From assembly GCF_028281305.1 (NCBI RefSeq), contig NZ_JANQKD010000085.1, positions 1 through 35,688 of the forward strand: a stretch of 35,688 nucleotides of DNA. The letters are read 5' to 3'. Positions 27,574 through 35,688 of this stretch are shown in pieces. This stretch comes from Pelagibius sp. (GTDB lineage: Bacteria; Pseudomonadota; Alphaproteobacteria; Kiloniellales; Kiloniellaceae). Within the stretch, counting starts at the first letter, position 1. Every line of letters starts with the position of its first letter. The notes under the pieces were generated by a model that did no database searches, was not told the origin of the DNA, and saw only the letters and a program-made list of their open reading frames with translations. The translations under genes and the position numbers were made by a program.

Positions 27574-27681
27574 TCTCTCACCCAGCTGCGGCTACGCTCG
27601 CCTTCCGTCTCGCCAAGCCTGCGCAACCCTCTCCCCATGGGGGAGAGGGAGGGACCCGCGTGAGCGGGAGGGTGAGGGGGT
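27574..27681 (+). repeat. GC-rich palindromic intergenic repeat, family A, copy 3
   Basis: A fuller copy of the repeat seen at 24150-24309, in the opposite orientation: TCACCCAGCTGCG...GCCAAGCCTGCGCA, then the 10-bp hairpin CCCTCTCCCC-ATG-GGGGAGAGGG (27628-27650), then GACCCGCGTGAGCGGGAGGGTGAGGG. It lies between the convergent unknown gene and betA and almost fills the gap. Confidence 0.8.
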
Positions 27682-29340
27682 CTACCGCTGCGCCGTGGCC
27701 CAGTTGTCGGCGATCCAGACGGGGGCGTCGGAGGCGGGGAGGGGCGCCTTGCCGCGGATCGTGTCGGCGAGCTTTTCGGCCAGCATGATGGTCGGGGCGT
27801 TAAGGTTGCCGCTGACGATGTCGGGCATGATGGAGGCATCGACCACGCGCAGGCCCTCCAGCCCATGCACCTTTGCTTCGCCGTCGACCACCGCCATGGG
27901 GTCGGTTCCCATCTTGCAGGTGCAGGACGGGTGGTAGGCGCTTTCCACGTGCCGGCGCACGAAGGCGTCGATCTCCTGGTCTGACTGCACCTCGGGGCCC
28001 GGGGCCAGTTCGGCGCCGCGGAAGGGGTCGAAGGCCTTTTGCGCGAAGACCTCCCGCGTCAGGCGGACGGCGGCGCGGAACTCCTGCCGGTCGGCCTCCT
28101 GGCTCATGTAATTGAAGATAATGCGCGGCGGCGCCTTGGGGTCGGCGGAGGCGAGGGTGATTTCCCCGCGGCTCTGGGAGCGCATGGGCCCGACATGAGC
28201 CTGGAAGCCGTGGCTCCCCGCCGGGTTGCTGCCGTCGTAATTCATGGCGATGGGCAGGAAGTGGTACTGCAGGTCCGGGTGCTCGATGCCCGCCCGGCTG
28301 CGGATGAAGCCGCCGGCCTCGAAGTGGCTGGAGGCGCCGAGGCCCTTTTTGAAGAACAGCCAGTCGAAACCGATCTTCGCCTGGTTCCAGGGCTTCAGCG
28401 CCGAGTAGAGGGTGATGGGCTGGGTGCAGGCGTGCTGCACGTAGACCTCCAGGTGGTCCTGCAGGTTCTTGCCGACCCCCGGCAGGTCCTGCACCACATG
28501 GATGCCGTGCCCGGTGAGGTCGTCCGCCGGGCCGACGCCGGAAAGCAGCAGGGTCTGCGGCGAGTTGACGGCGCCGCCGCAGAGGATCACCTCGCGCTCC
28601 GCCCGCACCTCGGCTTTGGTGTTGCCCTTGGCCAGTTCGACACCGACGGCGCGGTAGCCGTCGAAGAGCACGTGGGTGGTGAGCGCGCGGGTCCAGACCG
28701 TGAGATTGGGGCGCGTCATAGCCGGCTTCAGATAGGCGACCGCCGCGCTCCAGCGCCGCCCGTCATGGACCGTCATGTCCATGTGGGCGAAGCCTTCTTG
28801 CTGGCGCCCGTTCATGTCGGCAGTGACCGGATAGCCCGCCTGCCGCCCGGCCTCGATCCAGGCCTGGAACAGCGGGTTTTTGCAGGCGCCGGCCGAGACG
28901 TGCAAAGGCCCTTCGCCGCCGCGGTAGGGGTCGGCGCCGCGCTCGTAGGTCTCGGCCTTGCGGAAGTAGGGCAGGATGTCGGCGTAGGACCAGCCGGCGA
29001 GCCCGCCCTGGGCCCAGCGGTCGTAGTCGCGCGCGTGGCCGCGCACATAGGCCATGCCGTTGATGGAGGAGGAGCCGCCGAGCACGCGCCCGCGCGGGCA
29101 GTAAAGCCGGCGGCCGTCCAGATGGGGTTCCGGCTCCGAATGGTAGAACCAGTTGTATTTGTCGTTGGCCAGCGGCTTGGCCAGCGCCGCCGGCATATGG
29201 ATGAAGATCGAGGAGTCGCGCCCGCCGGCCTCCAGCACCAGCACGGAAACCTCCGGGTCCTCGGTCAGGCGGCTGGCCAATACGCAGCCGGCCGAACCGG
29301 CGCCGACAATGATGTAGTCGAAACTGTTGGACGCGGGCAT
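27682..29340 (-). CDS. betA: Choline dehydrogenase BetA
   Basis: A 552-residue GMC-family flavoprotein that oxidises choline to betaine aldehyde, membrane-associated in known examples. The FAD-binding motif [17 protein letters not shown] is at residues 9-25; GMC signatures include [24 protein letters not shown] and [16 protein letters not shown]; the C terminus contains [12 protein letters not shown], typical of BetA, with the His-rich active site. The length matches the family (about 550). It is the last gene of betI-betB-betA, 148 bp after betB, from which it is separated by a large inverted repeat, so its expression may be lower or processed separately. Confidence 0.93.
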   Translation of the reverse strand: MPASNSFDYIIVGAGSAGCVLASRLTEDPEVSVLVLEAGGRDSSIFIHMPAALAKPLANDKYNWFYHSEPEPHLDGRRLYCPRGRVLGGSSSINGMAYVRGHARDYDRWAQGGLAGWSYADILPYFRKAETYERGADPYRGGEGPLHVSAGACKNPLFQAWIEAGRQAGYPVTADMNGRQQEGFAHMDMTVHDGRRWSAAVAYLKPAMTRPNLTVWTRALTTHVLFDGYRAVGVELAKGNTKAEVRAEREVILCGGAVNSPQTLLLSGVGPADDLTGHGIHVVQDLPGVGKNLQDHLEVYVQHACTQPITLYSALKPWNQAKIGFDWLFFKKGLGASSHFEAGGFIRSRAGIEHPDLQYHFLPIAMNYDGSNPAGSHGFQAHVGPMRSQSRGEITLASADPKAPPRIIFNYMSQEADRQEFRAAVRLTREVFAQKAFDPFRGAELAPGPEVQSDQEIDAFVRRHVESAYHPSCTCKMGTDPMAVVDGEAKVHGLEGLRVVDASIMPDIVSGNLNAPTIMLAEKLADTIRGKAPLPASDAPVWIADNWATAQR

Positions 29341-29387
29341 AAGCTGGTTACTCGGTCATCTCATGCTTCTCGATGCGGAGCCCACCC

Positions 29388-29478
29388 TTCGAGACGCCTT
29401 GCTGCGCAAGGCTCCTCAGGGTGAGGTCTGTTTCAAACCTCATGCTGAGGAGGCCGCGCAGTGGCCGTCTCGAAGCAT
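29388..29478. repeat. Imperfect inverted repeat between betB and betA
   Basis: Two arms of about 41 bases: CTTCGAGACG...GCTCCTCAGGGTGAGGT and the reverse complement of ACCTCATGCTGAGGAGG...CGTCTCGAAG, with a loop around TCTGTTTCAA. The sequence GTCTCGAAG...CCTCAGGATGAGG type is a known kind of dispersed alphaproteobacterial element (from memory). In the transcript it would fold into a long hairpin between two operon genes. Confidence 0.75.
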
Positions 29479-29488
29479 GGCGGTCACT

Positions 29489-30952
<1,464 letters not shown>

Positions 30953-30953
30953 C

Positions 30954-30986
30954 GGTCCTCTCAGGGGTCCTCTCAGCCGGTCCTCT
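30954..30986 (-). repeat. Tandem Shine-Dalgarno-like repeats before betB
   Basis: On the plus strand GGTCCTCT occurs at 30954-30961, 30966-30973 and 30979-30986; on the coding strand each is AGAGGACC, a ribosome-binding-site-like motif, spaced by 12-13 bases. The last overlaps the betI stop. The copy nearest the betB ATG is at the right distance. Confidence 0.7.
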
Positions 30987-31573
30987 TAAGCGCTGGCCTT
31001 GGCAAGGCAGCGCGTCACGTAATCGCGGGCGATGGCCCGGGCCTCATCGATGGTCAGCAGGCCGTCGGAGAGCGCGCAGCGCAGCCAGAGACCTTCGATC
31101 ATCGCCGCCAGGCCGGTTGCCGCCATCTCCGCGTCTGCGTCCGGGAGCACCTGCTTGAAGGCGTGGCGCAGGTTGCTGAGCAGGCGCCGCTCGTTGATCT
31201 TCTGAATGCGCCAGAGCGCCGGAAAGGTTCGCGCCTCGGCCCAGAAGGCGAGCCAGGCGGAGACTGTTTCCGGGTCGTTCTGGTCGGCTGAGAAGTTGGC
31301 CTGGATCACCGCATCGATGCGCTCCGCCGGAGTCGCGGCGGCCTTCAGGCGGCGCACGGTCTCGGCCAGCAGATCCTGGGCGAGGGAGCGCATGGTGGCG
31401 GCCAGCAGGCCCGCCTTGTCGTCGAAGTAGTGGGCGACGATGCCGCCGGACAGGCCGGCGTTGCGGCTGATCCGCGAAATGGTGGCGTTGGCGAAACCCT
31501 GCTCGTGAATCGAGGTGATGGTCGCCGCGATCAGTTGCCGGCGCCGCAGATCCTCCATTCCAACCTTGGGCAT
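30986..31573 (-). CDS. betI: TetR-family repressor BetI
   Basis: A 195-residue TetR-family regulator. The N-terminal helix-turn-helix region (EDLRRRQLIAATITSIHEQGFANATISRISRNAGLSGGIVAHYFDDKAGLLAATMRSL) matches BetI, and the C-terminal part contains WLAFWAEA and MIEGLWLRCAL, usual for BetI ligand domains. BetI represses bet genes and is released by choline. The start ATG at 31573 (MPKVGMEDLRRRQ) is the family N terminus; an earlier in-frame ATG extends to 31678 over the operator and is unlikely. Its promoter carries a perfect 24-bp palindrome, consistent with autoregulation. Confidence 0.92.
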   Translation of the reverse strand: MPKVGMEDLRRRQLIAATITSIHEQGFANATISRISRNAGLSGGIVAHYFDDKAGLLAATMRSLAQDLLAETVRRLKAAATPAERIDAVIQANFSADQNDPETVSAWLAFWAEARTFPALWRIQKINERRLLSNLRHAFKQVLPDADAEMAATGLAAMIEGLWLRCALSDGLLTIDEARAIARDYVTRCLAKASA

Positions 31574-31650
31574 CGTCGGCGTTCGCCTTCCCCTGAAACC
31601 CGTCACTGCACACGCGCCGGCGGCACGCTTAAGCGCTATCCTCAAGACGT

Positions 31651-31678
31651 ATTTTATTTTGATTGAACGTTCAATCAA
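31651..31678 (-). promoter_or_regulatory. Candidate betI promoter
   Basis: On the minus strand TTGATT (31673-31678) and TAAAAT (31651-31656) with a 16-bp spacer form a good sigma-70-type promoter. The palindrome covers the -35 element and the spacer, so repressor binding would exclude polymerase. Confidence 0.55.
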
Positions 31679-31680
31679 AA
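31657..31680. promoter_or_regulatory. Perfect 24-bp palindrome, probable BetI operator
   Basis: The half-site TTTTGATTGAAC is followed directly by its exact reverse complement. The core TTGATTGAAC/GTTCAATCAA fits the known BetI box. It lies between divergent betI (start 31573) and choX (start 31850), so it may control both import and oxidation of choline. Confidence 0.85.
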
Positions 31681-31776
31681 AAACCTAGGCTGAGCGCCTC
31701 ATCAGCGAAAGGTCGGCGGTTCCCCGGGGAGCGTGAAGGCGCGTCCATGCGGGTTGCAGGCGCCGGCCCATATATA

Positions 31777-31800
31777 GGACCAGAAACAGAACCAGAAACA
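31777..31800 (+). repeat. 12-bp tandem repeat in choX leader
   Basis: GGACCAGAAACA is followed directly by GAACCAGAAACA (one mismatch). It lies after a TATATA element (31771-31776) that could be the -10 of choX, so it may be in the transcribed leader. Its function is unknown. Confidence 0.5.
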
Positions 31801-31849
31801 AGCGATCGCACGAAGATCGGACAAAAAGGGAAGAGGAGGCTTGAAGTCC

Positions 31850-32800
31850 ATGCAAAGGAGTTTCCAGTTCGGCCTGGCCGCGGCGGCGGCCCTGGTGGTT
31901 TCCTCGGCAGCGGGCGCTGCCTGGGCGGCAGACCCTGCGGCCTGCAAGGAGGTGCGCTTCGCCGACGTCGGCTGGACCGATATTACGGCGACCACGGCGG
32001 CCACCTCGGTGGTTCTCGACGGCCTGGGCTATGAGCCCAGCGACGAGCTTCTGGCCGTACCGGTGACCTACGCCAGCCTGAAGAACGGCGACATCGATAT
32101 CTTCCTCGGCAACTGGATGCCGACCATGGAAGGCGATCTCGCCAAGTACCGCGACGAAGGCTCGGTGGAGGTGCTGGGCGCGAACCTGGAGGGCGCCAAG
32201 TATACCCTGGCCGTCCCCAGCTACACGGCAGCGGCTGGCATCAAGGACTTTGCCGACATCGCCAAGTTCGAAAAGGAACTGGACGGCAAGACCTACGGCA
32301 TCGAGCCGGGCAACGACGGCAACCGCCTGATCCTCGACATGATCGACCAGAACACCTTCGGTCTGGAGGACTTCGAGCTGGTGGAGTCCTCGGAGCAGGG
32401 CATGCTGACCCAGGTTGCCCGCGCGGTGAAGCGCGAGGAGCACATCGTCTTCCTGGGCTGGGCGCCGCACCCCATGAACAACAACTTCGAGCTGACCTAT
32501 CTTTCCGGCGGTGACGACATCTTCGGCCCCGACTTCGGCGGCGCGACGGTCTACACCAACGTGCGCAAGGGTTACACCAGCGACTGCCCCAACGTCGGCC
32601 AGCTGCTGACCAACCTGAAGTTCACGCTGCCGATGGAAGGCGCCATCATGGAGGCCATCCTCGACGGCGAAGACAAGAAAGAGGCTGCGGCGGCCTGGCT
32701 GAAGGCCAACCCCGCGACGCTGGACGGCTGGCTGGCGGGTGTGAAGACCCTCGACGGCAGTGACGGTCTGGCAGCCGTGAAGGCGCACCTGGGCCTGTGA
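31850..32800 (+). CDS. choX: Choline ABC transporter substrate-binding protein ChoX
   Basis: A 316-residue periplasmic choline-binding protein of the ProX/ChoX family, with a signal peptide ending AWA. The aromatic box known from Sinorhizobium meliloti ChoX (Trp43, Trp90, Tyr119, Trp205) is kept at a constant offset of one: Trp42 in DVGWTD, Trp89 in GNWMPTM, Tyr118 in GAKYTL and Trp204 in LGWAPHPMN; Asp44 also fits a known ligand position. This makes choline specificity likely. The ATG at 31850 has an AGAGGAGG site; a TTG at 31841 is too close to it. A hairpin lies between this gene and choW, which could leave choX mRNA in excess. Confidence 0.94.
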   Translation: MQRSFQFGLAAAAALVVSSAAGAAWAADPAACKEVRFADVGWTDITATTAATSVVLDGLGYEPSDELLAVPVTYASLKNGDIDIFLGNWMPTMEGDLAKYRDEGSVEVLGANLEGAKYTLAVPSYTAAAGIKDFADIAKFEKELDGKTYGIEPGNDGNRLILDMIDQNTFGLEDFELVESSEQGMLTQVARAVKREEHIVFLGWAPHPMNNNFELTYLSGGDDIFGPDFGGATVYTNVRKGYTSDCPNVGQLLTNLKFTLPMEGAIMEAILDGEDKKEAAAAWLKANPATLDGWLAGVKTLDGSDGLAAVKAHLGL

Positions 32801-32839
32801 TGCGGACCCGTAATCCGGGCCTATAATCTGGGCCTGTAA
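32789..32839 (+). repeat. 13-bp tandem repeat at choX 3' end with stops in three frames
   Basis: Four copies of a 13-bp unit of the type CTGGGCCTGTGA-T: 32789-32801, 32802-32814, 32815-32827 and 32828-32840. The first contains the choX stop; each copy has a TGA or TAA at the same place, and because 13 is not a multiple of 3 the four stops fall in frames 0, +1, +2 and 0. Confidence 0.7.
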
Positions 32840-32867
32840 AAGCTGATCTTATTGGATGTAAGCTTGG

Positions 32868-32904
32868 AACGGTCAGGCCAGCGTGCCTGGCCGTTCTGCT
32901 TTTT
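32868..32904 (+). terminator. Hairpin and T-run between choX and choW
   Basis: An 11-bp stem AACGGTCAGGC / GCCTGGCCGTT (one G-U) with a 6-base loop, followed by CTGC and five T. The T-run is slightly displaced. It probably acts as a partial terminator or as a 3' stabiliser, giving more binding protein than permease. Confidence 0.6.
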
Positions 32905-32937
32905 GCAGGCCTGACAAACAAGGGGGGAGACCTCGGC

Positions 32938-33786
32938 ATGGAATGGCTGGAGGACAACAAGATCCCGCTCGGCAAGTGGATCGAAGGCTTTGTGGAGTTT
33001 CTGACCGAGAACGCCGCCTGGTTCTTCGATGGCATTTCCGACGTGCTGGGGTTTCTGATCAACGGGCTCATCGACGTTCTGCAGTTCGCGCCGCCGCTGC
33101 TGCTGGTGCTGCTGATCGCCGCTGTGGCCTATTGGCTGCAGCGCTCGATCTGGCTGGCCGTCGGTGTCGCGCTCTCACTGCTGCTGATCATCAACCTCGG
33201 CTATTGGGAAGAGACCATCGAAACGCTCTCCCTCGTCATCTACGCGACCCTCTTCTGCATGGTGATCGGCGTGCCCGTCGGCATCGCCGCCGCGCACCGG
33301 CCCTGGCTCTATACGGCGATCCGGCCGGTGCTCGACCTCATGCAGACCATTCCCACCTTTGCCTACCTCATTCCGACCCTGATCCTCTTCGGTCTCGGCG
33401 TGGTGCCGGGGCTCATCTCCACCGTCATCTTCGCCATTCCCGCGCCGATCCGCCTGACCTACCTCGGCGTTTCCTCCGTTCCCACCAACCTGGTAGAAGC
33501 CGGCGAGTCTTTCGGTGCGACCAAGAGTCAGCTCCTCTGGAAGGTCGAACTGCCCCATGCCATGCCGACCATCATGGCCGGTCTCACCCAGTGCATCATG
33601 CTCTCGCTTTCGATGGTGGTGATCGCCGCCCTGGTGGGCGCCGACGGCCTCGGCAAGCCGGTGGTGCGCGCGCTGAACACGGTGGACGTGGCGCGCGGCT
33701 TCGAGGCGGGGCTTGCCATCGTCATCGTCGCCATCGTCCTCGACCGGCTCTGCAAGCAGCGCGGCGCCGCCGCGCAGGAGCGCTGA
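32938..33786 (+). CDS. choW: Choline ABC transporter permease ChoW
   Basis: A 282-residue inner-membrane permease of the ProW/ChoW type. It has an N-terminal amphipathic segment (MEWLEDNKIPLGKWIEGFVEFLTENAAWFF), then six or more membrane helices. The core TIPTFAYLIPTLILFGLGVVPGLIST and the cytoplasmic loop EAGESFGATKSQLLWKVELPHAMPTIMAGL, which docks the ATPase, are diagnostic. The ATG at 32938 has a GGGGGGAG site. It is followed by choV after 3 bp. Confidence 0.93.
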   Translation: MEWLEDNKIPLGKWIEGFVEFLTENAAWFFDGISDVLGFLINGLIDVLQFAPPLLLVLLIAAVAYWLQRSIWLAVGVALSLLLIINLGYWEETIETLSLVIYATLFCMVIGVPVGIAAAHRPWLYTAIRPVLDLMQTIPTFAYLIPTLILFGLGVVPGLISTVIFAIPAPIRLTYLGVSSVPTNLVEAGESFGATKSQLLWKVELPHAMPTIMAGLTQCIMLSLSMVVIAALVGADGLGKPVVRALNTVDVARGFEAGLAIVIVAIVLDRLCKQRGAAAQER

Positions 33787-33789
33787 GCC

Positions 33790-35052
33790 ATGAGCGCCCA
33801 ACCGAACACCGTCGTCGACTTCCGCGACGTCGACATCATCTTCGGCAAGGAGCCGGAGAAGTCCCTGGCCCTGCTGGACAGCGGCGCCGGGCGCGACGAA
33901 ATTCTGCAGCGCACCGGCAACGTGCTGGGGGTCGCCGGTGCCTCGCTCGCCATCGAGGAGGGGGAGATCTGCGTGCTCATGGGGCTTTCCGGCTCCGGAA
34001 AGTCGACCCTGTTGCGCGCCGTCAACGGCCTCAACAAGGTGACCCGGGGCGCCGTGATGGTGCGCGACGAGAGCGGTCCAAATGGCGCTGAGATGGTCGA
34101 TGTCGCCTCCTGCGATGCCGGCACCCTGCGCCGCCTGCGCATGAACCGGATCGCTATGGTGTTCCAGCAGTTCGCCCTGCTGCCCTGGCGCACGGTGAAG
34201 GAGAACGTCGGCTTCGGCCTGGAACTGCGCGGCATGGGGCTGGGGGAGCGCGACGCCATCGTCGCGGAGAAACTCGACCTGGTCGGCCTCTCCCAGTGGC
34301 AGGACAAGTTCGCGCATGAACTCTCCGGCGGCATGCAGCAGCGCGTCGGCCTCGCCCGCGCTTTTGCCACCGACGCCGACATCCTGTTGATGGACGAGCC
34401 CTTTTCCGCCCTCGACCCGCTGATCCGCGACCACCTGCAGGACGAACTGCTGGAACTGCAGCGGCGCCTGAAGAAGACCATCGTCTTCGTCAGCCACGAC
34501 CTCGACGAGGCGCTGAAGCTGGGCAGCCACATCGCCATCATGGAGTCCGGCCGCATCGTCCAGTACGGCGAGCCGGAGTCCATCGTCCTCAAGCCCGCGA
34601 GCGATTACGTGGCGGAGTTCGTCGCCCATATGAACCCGCTGAACGTGCTGCGCGGCGGTTCCCTCATGACCCCTGTCGAAAAGCTGAAACGCGAAGACGA
34701 TACCGTGCTGCTGGACAGCCGGGGACGCTTCCGGGTGAAGCTGGACGACCGCGGCGCGCCGCAGTCGGTCACCCTGGACGGTTACCTCGGCCGCCTGATG
34801 GCCTATGATGACGGCATGGACATGACCGACCTTCCCGACGTCGCCCTGATCACCGCGCCCACCGACATGTCGATGCGCGTGGCCATCGAGCTGCGCCAGG
34901 CCACCGGCCATCCCGTTGCGCTGATGGAGGACGGCCGCTTGGTGGGTGTCTGCGGCGATGAGGAGATCTACGCCGGCATCCTGCGCCAGAGCCGGGCGGC
35001 GGATAAAGCGGACGAGAACCAGAACGATACGGAGGCTGCGGCAGCGTCGTGA
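33790..35052 (+). CDS. choV: Choline ABC transporter ATP-binding protein ChoV
   Basis: A 420-residue ATPase of the ProV/ChoV type. It has Walker A GLSGSGKST (Lys71), Q-loop FQQFALLPWRTV, signature LSGGMQQRVGLARA, Walker B ILLMDEPFSALDP and the switch His in VFVSHDLDEAL. A segment before Walker A (EPEKSLALLDSGAGRDEIL) is typical of this subfamily. The C-terminal part from about residue 285 resembles a degenerate regulatory domain of the CBS type, which in osmotic transporters senses ionic strength; its role here is inferred. It overlaps the next start (GTGA at 35049-35052). Confidence 0.92.
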   Translation: MSAQPNTVVDFRDVDIIFGKEPEKSLALLDSGAGRDEILQRTGNVLGVAGASLAIEEGEICVLMGLSGSGKSTLLRAVNGLNKVTRGAVMVRDESGPNGAEMVDVASCDAGTLRRLRMNRIAMVFQQFALLPWRTVKENVGFGLELRGMGLGERDAIVAEKLDLVGLSQWQDKFAHELSGGMQQRVGLARAFATDADILLMDEPFSALDPLIRDHLQDELLELQRRLKKTIVFVSHDLDEALKLGSHIAIMESGRIVQYGEPESIVLKPASDYVAEFVAHMNPLNVLRGGSLMTPVEKLKREDDTVLLDSRGRFRVKLDDRGAPQSVTLDGYLGRLMAYDDGMDMTDLPDVALITAPTDMSMRVAIELRQATGHPVALMEDGRLVGVCGDEEIYAGILRQSRAADKADENQNDTEAAAAS

Positions 35053-35688
35053 GCGGGACGTCTGGCGATATCCGCGGCATCCTCTTCGACAAGGACGGCA
35101 CGCTGCTGGACTATCACGCCACCTGGATGCCGCTGAACCGGGAGGCGGCGCTGGCGGCGGCGGGCGCCGATGCGGTGCTGGCGGAGCGCCTTCTGGCCGC
35201 CGGCGGCTACGACGCGGCCAAGGACTGCATCGTCCCGGACTCCGTCCTCATCAGCGGCAGCAATGACGACCTCGGCGCCTGCTGGGCGGAGATCCTGGAG
35301 GCCGACGCGGCGGAACTGACCGACCGCCTCTCCGCGCTTTTCGAGGCCGGCAGCGCCGCCACGGCGGTGGCCGTCGCCGGTCTCGCAGAGACGCTGGCCG
35401 CCCTTGCGGCGCGGGGTCTCGTGCTCGGCGTTGCCACCAACGACAGCGAGGAGGGGGCCTACAACAGCCTGGGCCCCTTCGGCGTGCTGGACCATTTCCC
35501 TTTTGTCGCCGGCTACGATTCCGGCCACGGCGCCAAGCCCGGCCCCGGCATGGTCCAGGGTTTCTGTCAGGCGATGGACCTTGCGCCCGAGGCCGTCGCC
35601 GTGGTCGGCGACAGCCGCCACGACATGGAGATGGGCCGCAACGCCGGCGCCGGCCTGCTGGTCGGCGTGCTCACCGGCAGCGCCGCCC
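35049..35688 (+). CDS. HAD-family phosphatase (phosphoglycolate phosphatase-like), 5' part
   Basis: The frame opens with GTG at 35049, coupled to the choV stop, and runs open to the window end, so the gene is truncated by the window. HAD motifs are visible in order: motif I FDKDGTLLDYH (nucleophile Asp14, Asp16), motif II GVATNDS, motif III KPGPGM and motif IV VVGDSRHDMEMGRNAGAG. The cap region ILFDKDGTLL...ATWMPLNREAALAAAGAD is of the Gph type. The substrate is unknown; its coupling to choV does not by itself indicate a choline role. A GGAGG element lies 13 bases before the GTG. Confidence 0.85.
   Translation, partial: MSGTSGDIRGILFDKDGTLLDYHATWMPLNREAALAAAGADAVLAERLLAAGGYDAAKDCIVPDSVLISGSNDDLGACWAEILEADAAELTDRLSALFEAGSAATAVAVAGLAETLAALAARGLVLGVATNDSEEGAYNSLGPFGVLDHFPFVAGYDSGHGAKPGPGMVQGFCQAMDLAPEAVAVVGDSRHDMEMGRNAGAGLLVGVLTGSAA

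Noticed and set aside
33175..34911. 578-codon open frame antisense to choW and choV
   Set aside because: Covers two clearly coding, motif-rich transporter genes; His/Gln/Gly-rich sequence without domain.

Overview
The window looks like chromosomal DNA from a GC-rich alphaproteobacterium, probably a Rhodospirillales-like marine or soil lineage (inference). Supporting signs are the glp-type glycerol ABC transporter with its DUF2160 companion, a NadQ-like regulator beside nadA, the betIBA/choXWV choline locus, the ligase-associated DNA repair genes, and GC-rich intergenic palindromic repeats of a kind common in this class. I see no rRNA, tRNA, CRISPR array, transposase, integrase or phage gene, and codon use looks even throughout. 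This is ordinary core and metabolic chromosome rather than a genomic island.

Layout. 1-3351 (+): 3' part of a glycerol ABC transporter operon (glpP fragment, glpQ, DUF2160 protein, possible small ORF, glpV) closed by a strong terminator. 3429-4475 (-): a trypsin-fold lipoprotein that has lost all three catalytic residues. 4700-7444 (+): an exported protein, a LOG-family protein, a rhodanese and a DinB-fold protein. 7448-8899 (-): CPD photolyase. 9066-10745 (+): two near-identical fasciclin-domain genes, each with its own related promoter and terminator. 10757-13971 (-): ligase-associated helicase and PdeM phosphoesterase. 14317-15702 (+): TadG-like von Willebrand A protein. 15834-18830 (+): NadQ-like regulator, two operator-like palindromes, nadA and nadC (no nadB). 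18973-20331: a lipoprotein, then a convergent HIT protein and a small coupled ORF. 20369-24140 (+): dienelactone-hydrolase-like protein, then ligase-associated exonuclease and ATP-dependent DNA ligase. 24150-24446: repeat-rich convergent spacer. 24469-24891 (-): RidA-family protein. 25153-27556 (+): an exported helical-repeat protein and an unknown 187-residue protein. 27682-31573 (-): betI-betB-betA. 31850-35688 (+): choX-choW-choV and the start of a HAD phosphatase.

Functional themes. The choline block is a complete uptake-and-oxidation module: ChoXWV imports choline, BetA and BetB oxidise it to glycine betaine, and BetI probably represses through a perfect 24-bp palindrome in the divergent control region. 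The NAD block pairs a regulator with an adjacent two-operator promoter. The four ligase-associated repair genes are all present but split into two pairs on opposite strands, about 7.5 kb apart, with the NAD block and others between them.

No clearly new multi-gene system stands out. The best leads are the catalytically dead trypsin-like lipoprotein, the wholesale duplication of a fasciclin transcription unit with its control signals, the double palindrome at the nadA promoter, a 13-bp tandem repeat that places stops in all three frames after choX, and the unrecognised pair at 25153-27556.
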